Of a DNA stretch of 64,000 nucleotides, positions 23,201 through 34,765 are shown piece by piece; the first letter of the stretch is position 1; every line of letters begins with the position of its first letter. This stretch comes from Aselliscus stoliczkanus (lineage: Eukaryota; Chordata; Mammalia; Chiroptera; Hipposideridae): the NCBI GenBank assembly GCA_033961575.1, contig CM066728.1, positions 102,624,852 through 102,688,851 of the forward strand, given 5' to 3'. A program made the translations under genes and the position numbers. The notes under the pieces are model-generated. The model was not told the origin of the DNA. It was given only the letters and a program-made list of their open reading frames with translations, and ran no database searches.

Positions 23201-25855
23201 TGTGAACTGAAATACTTATATAGGAAGCATGGAAAAAGTAGCAGGTGTTTTCCGTTTTACCATTAAAATGACTTATTCTGATGATTATCTTATCAATAAA
23301 CTTGAATGTTCATCAAAAGAAAAGTTCTTTGTAAATTATTTTATTTGAAAGAAACTTTGTTTCTGTGTCAAAGTTATAGAAAAATGAAAAATAAAAACTT
23401 TTTCAAAATATAATTTATCTTTTGCAAAAGAAGCTCATTTAGACAATAACCGGCAAGCAGTGAGGTCAGTGAGCTTTGAAACAAGCTGGCCCAGAGAGCA
23501 AGGGTCTGGACAGAACCTCAACAGTCCCCCAGACTTGTGCTTTCTGTAAGCCTGGCTGTGTTTCAGTCAATATCCATTGGCCATTGACGTTATGAATAGG
23601 CAGTGAGGAAAACAAGAGAAAGCGTTCTGATGATAGATAGGAAAAGAATGCAGTGGGGGAAAGAGTCTCAGCAGAATCATTTCTTCCCTATCTTAGAGAG
23701 CATAAGTACAGACTCTGTTATATACCCATGAGAAAATGAAACATTATAATAAATACGTACACTATTCACTCATTGATTTCTTCAGTCCTAAGTAATTAAT
23801 TCTTGTTCAGAGGATCTTGGATTAGCCATCTGCTCTCAGGAAGTTTCCTACTTCTGCACTAAAGATAGTCCTGGATATCCTGACCCAGTACAGTTTTGCT
23901 CTTTATTTTTCTAAGTTATAGAATGGCTATACCTTTGGGATGTGTTAATATATTATGCAATGTGTATATTTGGGATGGGTGTGGGGGTGTAGATATATAT
24001 ACATATATATATGGCTTAGCTGTCTATGTTTCAGTATTCGATCTTACATGAAAATTATCTTGATATCCAAAGACTCTCCATTAATTAATTCAGATTAATT
24101 ATAGTCTAAGGTCTAAAGTTACCCAAGAACCTTAGAAATTATGTTTAAGCTGACAAACTATAAAATATAACTCCTGTTATAAAAATGTTAGAATCATGTT
24201 TCAATTTAGTTGAACACATAATTTTATTTTTTTTACATTCCTAAACATTATATAGAATGTTAGTCATCTGATCAATAAACCAATATACATCCTTTAGGAA
24301 ATCAGATTAACTAGCCTCTTTATGAGGAGACAAAGCCAAGTTAAAACAAACAAACAACAACAACAAAAAATCGATATGCTTGTATTACATGCCACACTGA
24401 TAACCTCAAGGAAAAGACCTATAGTTTCTATTTGTTTTTTGAAATCAAAATTATTAAACAAGTCTGACTTGCCCAAAGATTCACCTTTAATGTGGGAACA
24501 TGCACTCCTATTTAAAGAAGCTTCTGAGCCAGCAGTTTCTGACACAGGAGTTTATTTTGTTTTGTTTTACCTGAAAGGCTAGCAAATAAAAGTATTAGAA
24601 ACTCAGTTTCTTTAGTTTCTGAAAATTTTGGAACATAATTTACATAAGCATATATATATTTCTATAAACCAATCAGAAAAGAAGTTCTTTAAGAGGTGCT
24701 ATAATCTAATTTAATAATAACTGCTGAAGGTAGGAAATTATTTAAAGATTAGTAAAGGTCTTTCTCAGTTATAGGCATACAGGTATCGAAAAAGCTTGAG
24801 GTTTCGGCCATGTAACCCAGGTCTCACAGGTCAGAGTGAGCCCAGAAACATGAAGTCTCCCTGTCTAGCTCTAGAGAGCTATTCTTAATTGATTCAAAAT
24901 CAAATATCGGCAAGAAAACAGAAAAGACTAACAAACTGGAAACTCTAACATCTTTCAGTGACTCAAGCAACACAGCTCACCAAATGGCCAAACTATTAAA
25001 CCAAATTCCCAGCCCTAATAGTAATAATAATAATAACAACAATAATAACAATAGTCATAATAATAATTATCAGCTGTGTGCAAACACACAGACACACAGA
25101 CACAAAGACAGCTTGCAGCTTTCCATACAGAGTTAGAACCAAATTTGGCCAAGAACCAGAAGTAAAAGGAAAGACTCAGCATCAGGTTAAAGAGAAGAAA
25201 CAGAGGTTGCAGAAGTAAAGGTCTAATGCTTCAGGAGACTTACTCTGGGGACCTAGAAAAGACGGGCCCTTGAGGGACACTCTTTGGACAACACAGTTTC
25301 ATTGGTTCCAGCACAGGAGTCCTCTCCACGGTTTCTTCCATGTCCTCTCCACGTGGACATCTTGGAACATCTCTAAAACAAAGTCTGATTTTTGGAAAGT
25401 TATCTTCCTCCAACTGTAGAATGTATTCTTGTTAATTAATGAGAATTACATTAATTATATCTGTCAGGATTGCAAGGCTGATTCAAAGAATTCATGTAAC
25501 AGAGATTTATATAAACAGAAAGTCAAAGGAATGCAGAAAAAAATTTCTAATAGGTATAAAATTGGTTAGTGTGCTATGGACCATAGAAGTATAATAACCG
25601 GAGTTATTTTTTCTACCGGTCTGAAATCTAAAGTAAACTTCTAATTTCATAATGTCTATGCTTTAGACATTAGTAGTTGACAGTAAAGTCTCACACAGGT
25701 GCATTTTCCTACATAATTAATTCTGACATGTGAGACCTTGAAGGCTTTGAATAGACTTTGGATTTTCTGCAAAGTGCCATGTTTTGGGGAGAGTGGAGAG
25801 TGGCTTGGCTTAGGACTTTGGCAAGGGAAACCCCGAATGCTCTGTGGAGTCTAGA
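23201..25855. other. Unassigned AT-rich sequence with simple repeats
   Basis: TA-rich tracts lie near 23,990-24,012, an (ATA/AAC)n run at 25,019-25,070 and imperfect CA repeats at 25,079-25,110. Opposing frames at about 24,300-24,580 have no recognisable domain. No gene is called. Confidence 0.45.
25019..25110. repeat. (ATA/AAC)n and CA-rich simple repeats
   Basis: AATAATAATAATAACAACAA-type run followed by ACACACAGACACACAGACAC-type text. Confidence 0.85.
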
Positions 25856-25859
25856 TACT

Positions 25860-26330
25860 CATACATTTTAAGGAGGAAGATATCCAAGATGATTATCAGG
25901 TTACTGGCATGAGCAACTTGGGGGATTTGGGTGTCATTTATTGAGCTAGAACTGGAGGGAGAGCAGATGGAGAGTGGGGATGGGAATTTAATTTGGGAAG
26001 CAGTAGGTTACAGATGTCTGTGAGATAACTGAGAGTGTGTTCTAAATAGACAGTTGGATATCTGGGTCTGGGGCTCAGAGGAGAGAGACATCAGGATAAG
26101 AGATAATTGGCAGTTTAGGATTGGCGAATTTTGGGACATGGATGACCTCAACAAGGAGAGATTGCAAAGTGAGATATGTGTTCAGAACAGAGGCCTTGGC
26201 TCTCTAACATGGAGGACAAGGAAAAGAGGCGGGGTCAGGAGAGGCGACAGGCTGAGGGGCCGCTGAGGTAGGAGGAAAACCTGGAGAGTCAAGAGAAGAG
26301 AGTGGGTTTTCAGGGTTTTTCAAAGAAAAC
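25860..26330 (-). repeat. L2 LINE fragment, reverse orientation
   Basis: Reversed L2 signposts appear in order: GGCATGAGCAACTTGGGGGA, GTCATTTATTGAGCTAGAAC, ACAGTTGGATATCTGGGTCT and GGGGCTCAGAGGAGAGAGAC. These are the reverse of L2 passages that normally read 'gatatccaactg' and 'gctcca'. Confidence 0.7.
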
Positions 26331-26344
26331 TGTGCGATGTGGTC

Positions 26345-26500
26345 AGAGTTTGGGTTGAATTGTGCCTCCCCGCAAAAAAGTCAAAATCCTAACCCTCAGT
26401 ACCTTAGAATATGACCGTATTTGGAAATAGGGTTGTTGAAGATGTAATTAGGTAAGGTGAGGTCATATTGGAATAGGGTGGATTTTTAATCCGACATGAC
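26345..26500 (+). mobile_element. MLT1-type LTR, 5' portion only
   Basis: GGGTTGAATTGTGCCTCCCC, AAAATCCTAACCCTCAGTAC, GACCGTATTTGGAAATAGGG and AAGGTGAGGTCATATTGG follow the MLT1 5' half. Similarity fades after CGACATGACTGGTGTC, so the 3' half is missing. Confidence 0.75.
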
Positions 26501-26734
26501 TGGTGTCTGTTTGATTAATGATGTGCCAAGCATTCATGACTTGAGAAAGAGTGGCTTTGCTGAAGATAAGGCAGAGCCAGGCTGGAATGGGTGGTAGAGT
26601 GAACCATGGGAGATGAACCGGCAGAGAGAGCTGGCATACAGCTATGATCCCCAAACTTTGTGTGTTCACAGAAGTTCTCAGAAGTTTTGGAAAGCTGTGT
26701 ATCCTCAGCACAGTTGTACATTGACAACCTTGTT

Positions 26735-26740
<6 letters not shown>

Positions 26741-26792
<52 letters not shown>
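26741..26792. repeat. (AT)26 microsatellite
   Basis: A pure AT run of about 52 bp, likely polymorphic. Confidence 0.98.
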
Positions 26793-26795
<3 letters not shown>

Positions 26796-26822
26796 TATTC
26801 TTTTGGGTTCTGTACCCAATTT

Positions 26823-26824
<2 letters not shown>

Positions 26825-26856
<32 letters not shown>
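26825..26856. repeat. (GT)n microsatellite
   Basis: A pure GT run of about 16 units at the edge of the adjacent LTR-like element. Confidence 0.97.
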
Positions 26857-26857
<1 letters not shown>

Positions 26858-27585
26858 CCCCCAAACCTACAAGCAATTCTCGGACACCCACAGGGTGTCC
26901 TACAGTTTACCTCAGTTCTGACACTACCCAGAGATAGCATCAGATACCACTGGTTAAGGGCTCAGCCCTACAAGAATGCACAGCCCCCTCCACATTTCAG
27001 ATGTCAATCACAATCCAGGTTGTATTCTGTACTTCTAACTGACTGGCTCTAACCATTCTTTGGGTTCCATTAATTTGCTAGAGTGGCTCTCAGAGAAACA
27101 TTTTACTTACAAGATCACCAGTTTAGTATAAAAGGATAAAATTCAGAAATATCTAGATGGAAGAGATGCACAAGCAAGGTATGGAGAAAGGGCTTTGAGC
27201 TTCCATGCTCTTTCCATGAGCTCACCAACACAGAAGCTCTCCAAACTTCATCCTTTTGGTTTTTATGGAGGCTGTATTACATAGGCAGGATTGAATAAAT
27301 CATTGGCCATTGGCAGTTTAACTCAATCTGCAGCCCTTTTCCCTTCCCTGGGTGTGTGTGGGGGGGTCGGGGTGGGGGTGTTGTACTGAAAGTTCCAACC
27401 CTCTAATCACATGGTTGGTTGGTTCTTTTGAATCCTTAGTGGGGTCCAAAAGCCACCTCAATTAACCTAACAAAAGAAACCCCTATCGCTTTCTCACTTA
27501 GGAAATCCTAAGGGTTTTAGAAACTCTGTGCTAGAAATAGGGATGAAAGCCAAAACCATATTTCTAATTATAAATTGCAATATCA
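26854..27585 (-). mobile_element. Probable ancient LTR (ERVL-like), reverse orientation
   Basis: The block runs from TGTTCCCCCAAACC to TTGCAATATCA, so it has TG...CA ends. Internal landmarks GTCCTACAGTTTACCTCAGT, TCAATCACAATCCAGGTTGT, GGTTTTTATGGAGGCTGTAT, AATCATTGGCCATTGGC and TCTAATCACATGGTTGGTTG recur in a mammalian LTR-type repeat I recognise but cannot name. The G-rich stretch at about 27,350-27,380 is inside it. No clean TSD is visible. Confidence 0.5.
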
Positions 27586-27589
27586 CAGG

Positions 27590-28600
27590 CATGTTGTAAT
27601 TATTGAAATTTTAAGATAAAACTATTTTACAGTGGTCTTTTAAAGTATACCTAGTAGAATCAACATACAATCGCAATTCGATATTCAGTAATTCATTTAA
27701 AATATTCATGAACAAGTTGGAAATGTTTTGTCATTGTTTTTCCATTGTAATCTTATTTCCATTTGATTTCTTCTACAGAACTTTGTCATAATACCTCTTT
27801 ATGCTTGGAAATCTTTTTTGAGCAATGTTTGCACTAAAATATGGACATTAAAAATTAAATTTTAAGAATAACCATAAACATCTAAGCATTAAACATTTTT
27901 CTTCTGGATTGAATTTTTTTACATTAATATTTGCTTACAATTGTCAAAATAATATAATGCATTATAAAATTTGACAATAATTGTTAAACATATGAAAGGT
28001 ACTGAAAATTTATCTGTTAATGAGATTGATGGGGGGATTTTTTTTTTTTTGCCAAGTAGTTTAAGTATCCATTGTTCAATATTATTTTTTGTGAGAATGA
28101 GACAGAGTTCCATATTAATACTTTTCCTATTTTTTTTACTTTTATTAATATAATCACAAAAAAGTTTTCACAGAAATAAGTAGATAGATGATAATGGAAA
28201 GACTTTTGTTCTAGCAATGCCATTTGATCCTTAAAATGCCTTCTGAGTTATATGGCAAAAATTGGAGTCTGTATATCAAAAAACATTTTGAATAACTTAT
28301 TGGTTGACCAAAAGATTAGGTTCTCCTTCCATTGTGTTGTAACTAAGAATTGGAAAAGGATCTTTCCCAGGAGTCACTACAGTTATTCACTGTCTCAACA
28401 CCTGTACCACCTCTTTGAGTTGCTCCTTTGTTTGGCATGGGTGGGAGTGGGTGGCACTGCAGTGAAGGAAGTTAAGCTTCCTGAGCTCTCATTTGCACTG
28501 GCCCTACCAAGTGCTGGGAGTTAAGAGCTTTCCTACTCAAAGTTTGGTTAGTGACTGGGCAATGCCTCTATCACCTGGACATGCCCTAGGTACTGCAGAC
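27590..28600. other. Unassigned AT-rich sequence
   Basis: No repeat or gene recognised; short frames in both directions look random. Confidence 0.4.
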
Positions 28601-28607
28601 ATGTAGC

Positions 28608-28700
28608 ATCTCAGAGCCCACCCACTGAATCAGAACCTACATCTTAACAAATCCCCCATGTGTTCATAGCTACTGCGAAGTTTGAGAAGCACTCCTATTG
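28608..28700 (+). repeat. Possible MER5/MER20-like hAT fragment
   Basis: CACTGAATCAGAACCTACAT and AAGTTTGAGAAGCACTCCT resemble the 3' half of small mammalian hAT elements that end in 'tttgagaaccactg'. Confidence 0.4.
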
Positions 28701-28996
28701 GGTATTCTAGGTTGGCAAGGTAAACCAGGCTACAATCAGTAAGCATTTCTGGTAAGTGTCTAAAGAGATCTCAGAAGAAGAGGACCTGGATTTCCAAGTG
28801 TCTCGTAGTTGGTGTATTTTCTTTGCTCATTTGAAAGAAATAGTCACTTTCATGACAAATTTTATATTTGTAAATTTTGTTTTTCTTAAGAGGGTCTCCA
28901 AATACTGTATAATCTGCAAGGCTTACAAATTCCTCTTCTGCTCCTGGCCAAAGCTGGGTGCTGAGAATAAAGAGAGGAGGGGAGGGTGAGGAAAGG

Positions 28997-29685
28997 TGTA
29001 GCCGAATATATGTATAGCCTTGCAGGTAGTCTAGCATAGACTGTTTTATTTAGAATTAATAACTTAGCTTACATTAACATGTAAACTCACTAAGCTCACT
29101 CTAGATGTTATAAGGTTTGTGTAACCACATCCTGTAATTTGCTAAGAGTGTAAGAGAAGGACTGAGACTTAATTAAACTTCCTTCTGTACCTATGCCACC
29201 CCTGACATTGAAGATTGCCAGAGAGAACTGTTTTTTGGGATGATTTTCCAGGGAGCTGATAGGTCTGAAACTGCGTGAAGCCAGGCAAAGCAGCCGGGAG
29301 GACCCTCTGCTGACCTCCTCATGAACTGTTCTCATACCTTCATTATAATACTGAAATGTCCTCCCAGGGGCGGAGATTTGCAGCCATTTTTAAACATGCG
29401 ATGTATGTATAGGCATATTTTCCTAACTGCGCATGTGTAGGAATGTCCCCACCTATAAATCTGATGATGAAGCTCACCTTGATATTTATATATGATTTCC
29501 CTGAATAAAGATGAATCTGATCTTGTTTGGGGACACTCCACTTTGGGTAGTGACACCCCCACCCTCTCCACTTGTCCCCCTTGCTTGCCAGCTCACAATA
29601 AAGTTTGTTCTTTCTCATAAAATGATCTCAGTTGTCTTTTGGCTGGCAACTACTGAATAATTGGACCTGGTTTGGTCCAGTAACA
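28997..29685 (+). mobile_element. Solo LTR of an ERV1 (gammaretrovirus-like) element with 4-bp TSD
   Basis: A 689-bp block starts TGTAGCCG and ends CAGTAACA, giving TG...CA termini. It is flanked by the perfect 4-bp direct repeat AAGG (28993-28996 and 29686-29689), the TSD size typical of class I endogenous retroviruses. A TATA-like TATAAAT at 29454-29460 and a polyadenylation signal AATAAA at 29597-29602 lie in U3-to-R order on the plus strand, 143 bp apart. There is no second LTR, primer-binding site, gag, pol or env nearby, so this is a solo LTR left by homologous recombination. Old and non-coding; any promoter activity is unknown. Confidence 0.85.
29454..29602 (+). promoter_or_regulatory. 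Putative LTR promoter-to-poly(A) segment
   Basis: TATAAAT at 29454-29460 is followed by GAATAAAG at about 29,505 and by AATAAAG at 29,597. Spacing suits a U3/R core promoter plus R poly(A) signal. Which AATAAA was used cannot be decided. Confidence 0.5.
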
Positions 29686-29689
29686 AAGG

Positions 29690-30630
29690 CTCAGAGAGAG
29701 GGTGAACTTAACGCGGAAAAGCACCAAGGTTGAGTGGCGTGGAGGAGAGCCTGCTTGAGGGTGGCGATACCGACCGATTTGATTGGCTATATGATTTTAT
29801 TTTTATTTTTATTTTTTAGCAGCACCTGGTGTTAAACAGGGAGATAGTTGGTGGGCACATTTTTCCTGCGAAGGAAGTTTATGAGATGGATGCAAGAGAG
29901 AAAGGAGAGGGACAAAAAGGCTGAAGTTGTGTCTCTCATTTTATCCTCGTGATACCCTTAGGAAGTGTGAAGACATACATATGATCACCATTTTAACGTT
30001 TTGGAAACTAAGACTTGGGTCAACTAGTTTTCTAAAATGCCACATTGTCCCGACCCAGTTTATCACCTCCCCACATTCACTTAGTTTTGCTTGTCTCCTG
30101 GGACTTAGCCATTGACTCAGCGCCATTAGGCACCCTAAGCCTGGTAGGGTGGGTGTTCTGGGGGTGTTGGCCTCCATGATGCCTCTGAAGGAAGAGCTGC
30201 ACCTGGGCCAAAGCTTAGCCAGTCTTAGCCACAGGTTCTACCTTCTGTCATCACTTCTGAGCTCAGATGAGGCACTGTGTGTGGGCAAGGCAAGATGGCT
30301 GCTCCAGCAGCTGCCCAGCAGAGCCAGGTAACATCACTCAGGTGTGTGGGAGTCAATGCCACAGGGGGTTGAAGTGAGAGATGAGACATAGGTAGGAGCT
30401 GGCATACAAATTCCTCCCCCTGGTGGATGGTTCTGAGGCTCAGGGCATCTGCATAGCCCATTTGGATGACAGCCTGTGCTAGGAACCAGCTGTGTCTTTC
30501 TTGGCAATCTGTTGCTGGCTCAGTAAGCATACATACCACCTTTAATTTGCTTTCTGTTCTTTCTTCTTCATTCTTAGTGCCTTGCAGCTATACCTCCCCA
30601 GGAGAGACCTCAGCACATACTTACATAGGA
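29690..30630. other. Unassigned sequence
   Basis: Part of 29,930-30,060 could be a degraded reversed MIR. The rest has no recognisable element. Overlapping short frames at 30,150-30,690 on both strands have no domain. Confidence 0.35.
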
Positions 30631-30639
30631 AGCAGCATA

Positions 30640-30725
30640 GAAGTTCCTCATTTTCAAGTGCTCACTATGTGCCATATGCCAAGCTAAGTTCTAGGGATGC
30701 AAAGTAAAACAAGAAAGATGTGACC
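30640..30725 (-). repeat. Probable L2/MIR-type 3'-end fragment, reverse orientation
   Basis: CTCACTATGTGCCATATGCC, TAAGTTCTAGGGATGC and AAACAAGAAAGATGTGAC match the reversed L2 3' region ('actatgtgccaggcact...ctaggcactggggata'). Confidence 0.55.
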
Positions 30726-30729
30726 CCCC

Positions 30730-31325
30730 CCCACTTCTTTTTTGGGGAAATAAATCCAGGTTTTTCCATCTCTTGGTCCCATGTTCTTTCTACACTACAT
30801 CATAGTCATTGCAGTGGATGATTTGTCTCTAAAAAATGGATGAAAACTTTCACCAGATATTCCCTACCGCAGAAGGTTAAATTCCTCCATCACACTTCTA
30901 AGAATTCATCAATGTTGTTTTCTGAGTGGATTTTATGTGAAAGTATAGCTTGCCCTTTCTGTATACATAAAACAGAAAGAGAGCAGCAAATAATATACCC
31001 CACAAAAATCATTTACCTCAAATGGAGAGATTAGTTTTTTTCCTAGAAGACATGGTTTCATTCACTCCATTGATATATATGACACACCTTATGGTAATCT
31101 AGGTTATTAGTCATTCTAACAATGAATATCAGCCTTCTCATTCCCCTGGCTCCTAAAAAAGTGTCATTATTTGTACTCTGTTCAGCCATTCATTAACAGA
31201 GAAAGGGTTGTGGCACGGAATTTAGCAAAATAAATTATTGACTTTTTGTATAATCTTAGCCTTTGATGAAGAACTCACAGGCCTGCCTGCTTTGAACAAT
31301 GAAGTTGGACATTTGGGAGGACTCA
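30730..31325. other. Unassigned sequence
   Basis: No element recognised. Confidence 0.4.
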
Positions 31326-31329
31326 AAGT

Positions 31330-31470
31330 TGACACAGAATGGGCCATAAGGATCATCATTTTACACAGGAAGAAACCAAGTCCCAGGGAGGGTAGAGGGA
31401 TTTGCCATTAATTTATAATAGAGCTGGGATTCCAGTGAAATCAGGTCCTCTTACTATCATAATGTTTGAA
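31330..31470 (-). repeat. MIR SINE, reverse orientation
   Basis: CATCATTTTACACAGGAAGA, AACCAAGTCCCAGGGAG, AGAGCTGGGATTCCAG follow the reversed MIR core. Confidence 0.7.
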
Positions 31471-31474
31471 AACT

Positions 31475-32405
31475 ATTTTCTTTATCAGAAGAAACAATTT
31501 CTATTTTGATAATCAAGTTTCCATCCACCTACTGCAATCCTTTCTGAAGAGGGAACAACTGGAATGAAGTCTAGTCCTTAAAGAAAGGGCAGTAATCTTG
31601 AGTTAAACATTTATGAGGAGAGCATTCCTATCTGCAACTCCCACACAAGAATTTGGGAGCAGCTGTAACAGAAGGCTTAGTATGGAGTGCCTCCTCCTCA
31701 CCTCCCGGGGCAAAGTCAAGACTATCTTTGCTAAATTTTCTAGCTGATTTCCCCTGCTTTACATTTTATCCAGATTAAAAATGTCCACAACACCTTACAT
31801 GTAATTTTGCAGAATTCACAATATTTAGTGAGCTATTATCTTGATAATCATTACTTTGAAAATGTACACCTAACTGCCTGGCCTGAATAAGGGAAAACAT
31901 TGACCTCATCAGGCCATTTAGTAGATTTTAAAGTGGAGCAATCCATTGGGAAAGAATTTTAATGAGACTATTCTGTTGTTTTTGTGTTGTTTTTTTTTTC
32001 CTTTAGGATAATTTTTTGAAATTTGCTGCATAAGGATAATAAAATGAACTCCAATGAGGTTAATTTAGTGTAATGATTTCTATAATTAAATTCTAACTTA
32101 AGATCAGTATTGCAAATATGAATAAGCAACTAAATTAAATATGTTTTAACTAGGCTCTAATAGTTTAATAGAAAATCTATGTTGGAACCAAGAACTTAGA
32201 TGTTACAGGAATGAACAAATCTCATATATCTAACTATAAAATGGAAATCTTTGTTAAAGTTTTGAAAAAATCTAAATACTTGGCTCCTTTACATTTTAAA
32301 CATATTCTTTCTCCAACCCCAGCAATTAAAAGAATTTGCTATTTTAGTATGAAAATATCTAAAGATATTTAGACTATCTTGATGGTTGGTATGGAGTAGT
32401 TAAAA
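31475..32405. other. Unassigned, apparently single-copy AT-rich sequence
   Basis: No repeat family recognised across about 900 bp, in contrast with its repeat-dense surroundings. Confidence 0.4.
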
Positions 32406-32420
32406 GAGATCTACATCTTG

Positions 32421-32587
32421 GTTAGCTCAGTTGGTTAGAGCACAGTGCTCACAACACCAAGGTTGCCGGTTTGATCCCCATGTGGGCTGCTGAGCTTCAC
32501 CCTCCACAACTAGATTGAAATAACTACTTGACTTGGAGCTGATGGGACCTGAAAAACACACTATTCCCCAATTAAAAAAAAAAAATC
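32421..32587 (+). mobile_element. tRNA-Ile-derived SINE with TSD
   Basis: The head has an A-box-like GTTAGCTCAGTTGGTTAGAG and the anticodon-arm region CACAACACCAAGG, with the B-box position reading GGTTTGATCC, all resembling tRNA-Ile. The tail has CTCCACAACTAGATTGAAAT, TGACTTGGAGCTGATGGG and TATTCCCCAATT plus poly-A. The 11-nt direct repeat TCTACATCTTG flanks it (32410-32420 and 32588-32598). It lacks the first bases of a full head. Confidence 0.92.
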
Positions 32588-32599
32588 TCTACATCTTGA

Positions 32600-32745
32600 T
32601 TTAGGAGATTTGGATTTTAGTCCCAATTCTACAACAAAGTATGTTAAATATAAACTACTTAATCTGTTTCATTTTCTGTCAAACAAGAGGTCTGTCTATC
32701 TGTTCAATAGATAATATATGTTTTCTGTCACATTCAATGACTCTA
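32600..32745 (+). repeat. Possible degraded MIR
   Basis: GATTTGGATTTTAGTCCCAA, CTACTTAATCTGTTTCATTT and TCTGTCAAACAAGAGG follow MIR order but are weak. Confidence 0.4.
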
Positions 32746-32749
32746 CATG

Positions 32750-33275
32750 AATATCATCAGTCTTGCTCTAGCATTTTCATGAATATTTAGCCCTTGCTGT
32801 GATTTTTATCATCACACATTTGGAGAGTTTATGCTGACTTAAGTAGCTTTGAGAAATCATGTTATACAAGAAAATAATTTTATAGGTACTCATATCTAGT
32901 AATCAATAGTGGCCATTGAAATTACTCAATCTCAGTCATATTTTAAACCCTTTAAAAATTCGTATTCTCAAATTATGGTAATATATTTCTTCTTAGGAGA
33001 CATTTTCTAAATAAAAGGGAATATTGAATGTAAATAATCATTTCCAATTAGTGAAGAAAGACATCAGGCCTCTTGTAGTTTAATGGTAAAGTTTCATTTA
33101 AGGGAAAATCTTACTTAGATAAAAATGTTTATTTGAAATATATTTCATGATACAGCTTTCTAAATTGGCATATATTTAGTCAAAGATTTTGCAATCAAAG
33201 AAAAAATACCTTCCTGTCAAATAAAACACAGTAGAAATGTTACATTTGGTCATTGACCGACTGCATGAATTAGGA
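32750..33275. other. Unassigned AT-rich sequence
   Basis: No element recognised. Confidence 0.4.
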
Positions 33276-33284
33276 CAGGATGCA

Positions 33285-33425
33285 TATTTATATTCTAATT
33301 TTACAGAAGAAAAAAATGAGTTTTATAGAGTTTAAGAACACTGGCTAATTTTACATAGCTGTTCAGTCAGGACCAGAATCTAAGTCTTTCATTCAGTTAT
33401 CTATTCCTTACATCACAGTCCCTTT
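33285..33425 (-). repeat. Probable MIR, reverse orientation
   Basis: TTTTACAGAAGAAAAAAATG, TTTACATAGCTGTTCAGTCA and GACCAGAATCTAAGTC follow the reversed MIR core. Confidence 0.5.
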
Positions 33426-33670
33426 GAGTTGCGTAAAAGGAGAAAAAAAGAATGTACATGGAAGGTAAGAAATGCAACTCTAAATGGATGAAAAGGTTAA
33501 CAAAACAAAAGCAAACTCTGTGCCCAAAGAATCGCAAGAGAATTTGAAAAATTTCAACTAATTCCTCTCACATACAGTTGCTTTTCTCTGCCCCTTATTA
33601 GAGATGAAATTTAATGGTTGAAAAGATAGATTAAAAAAATAGTTTTCATAAAGAATGTTTAAGACTTGGG

Positions 33671-33777
33671 GTCGGCTGAGTGGAGTGGTGGTTAAGCGCT
33701 GGCTTGGGATGCCAGGAGGCCCAGTTCGGATCCCACATGTGAGGGCCAGTAATACTGCCTTCAAAAAAAAAAAAATA
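33671..33777 (+). mobile_element. Short-form tRNA-derived SINE
   Basis: Head GTCGGCTGAGTGG with GTTCGGATCCC and GCCAGTAATACTGCCTTC, then poly-A. The near-identical flanks TTAAGACTTGGG (33659-33670) and TTAAGGCTTGGG (33778-33789) form a 12-nt TSD with one mismatch. The right copy runs into the head of the next SINE. Confidence 0.9.
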
Positions 33778-33787
33778 TTAAGGCTTG

Positions 33788-34207
33788 GGCCAGCCGAGTG
33801 GCACGTTGGTTAAGTGCTGGCTTGGGATGTCAGCGGTCCCTGTTCAGATCCCACATATGAGGGCCAGTGACACTGCCCTCTACAGCTAAGATGGTGAACA
33901 ACAGCTCCACCTGGAGCTAGTCCGCTGTGAGTCCCCGAGATGGCATAGCTGCAGCTCCTGCTGCAGTGGGCTGCCATTGGCTACAGTGAGTGGCCAGCAG
34001 CCGGTGTGAGCTGCCAAGAGCCTCTGTGAGTGGCCATCCAGAGGCCAGCGACGAATTTGCCTCATCCGAGAAGAGCGCAATGATGATACCAACATGGGCC
34101 AGTGAAGCAATGTCCTCCACAACTAGACTGAAGAAAAAGGACAGCAACTTGTCTGTTCCCCTTCCCCGGTTCCCCAACACTGTTCCCCTTCCCCAATTCC
34201 CCAATAA
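33788..34207 (+). mobile_element. Long-form tRNA-derived SINE, tail turned into a TA repeat
   Basis: The full order is present: head (CCAGCCGAGTGGCACG), GTTCAGATCCC, GTGACACTGCCCTC, TACAGCTAAGATGGTGAACA, CTCCACAACTAGACTGAAG and TTCCCCAATAAAATC. The usual poly-A is replaced by a long TA tract. It begins where the TSD of the preceding short SINE ends, so the two are head-to-tail neighbours. Confidence 0.92.
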
Positions 34208-34208
34208 A

Positions 34209-34269
<61 letters not shown>

Positions 34270-34312
34270 TATATATATATATATATATATATTAAATATA
34301 TATATATATTTA
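34208..34312. repeat. (TA)n microsatellite with TAAA interruptions, at a SINE tail
   Basis: About 100 bp of TA repeat with two ATTAAATA interruptions, directly after the AATAAAATC end of the long SINE. Confidence 0.97.
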
Positions 34313-34319
34313 AACTAGG

Positions 34320-34760
34320 CATTAGTAGGGAAGTGTTTCCTTATGGAGAATGTCAGCCAAGGGACAACATATGAATGTGGTAAAGATACCAGTGCGTGTG
34401 GTGGTCCTCGATGAAAGGTTCAAAAGACAACTGAGTAAAACCTGAATAAAAATAATTTGATTCCAACTGATGTAGCTTACAACACAAAGAGATGCTGGAT
34501 ATGTAATTATGTATTCCAAGTCAGAAAAATTATCAATAACTGATTGTAGAACAAATATAGTCTATTCTATTAGAATCTCTCTAGATAGGAAAAACAACTT
34601 TGGATAATTGAATCATCAATGAACTGATTATTTACAAATAAATGCAGAGACTCAATTTTGTTGTTCCACTATTTTGAATTTTGGAAAATTTCCTTGAGAA
34701 TGTGTCTGAAACTGTTAACTCTTATTTAGGTATTAGAAGTGTTAACAGAGGTAGCATAAT
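34320..34760. other. Unassigned AT-rich sequence
   Basis: No element recognised. Confidence 0.4.
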
Positions 34761-34765
34761 ACAAT

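Noticed and set aside
26660..27052. 130-codon frame with YI and CV runs
   Set aside because: It reads through AT and GT microsatellites and an old LTR.
27350..27382. G-quadruplex regulatory element
   Set aside because: G-rich run inside an old LTR-like repeat; no independent evidence of function.
33990..34322. YI-rich frames on both strands
   Set aside because: Translation of the TA tract and the adjoining SINE.
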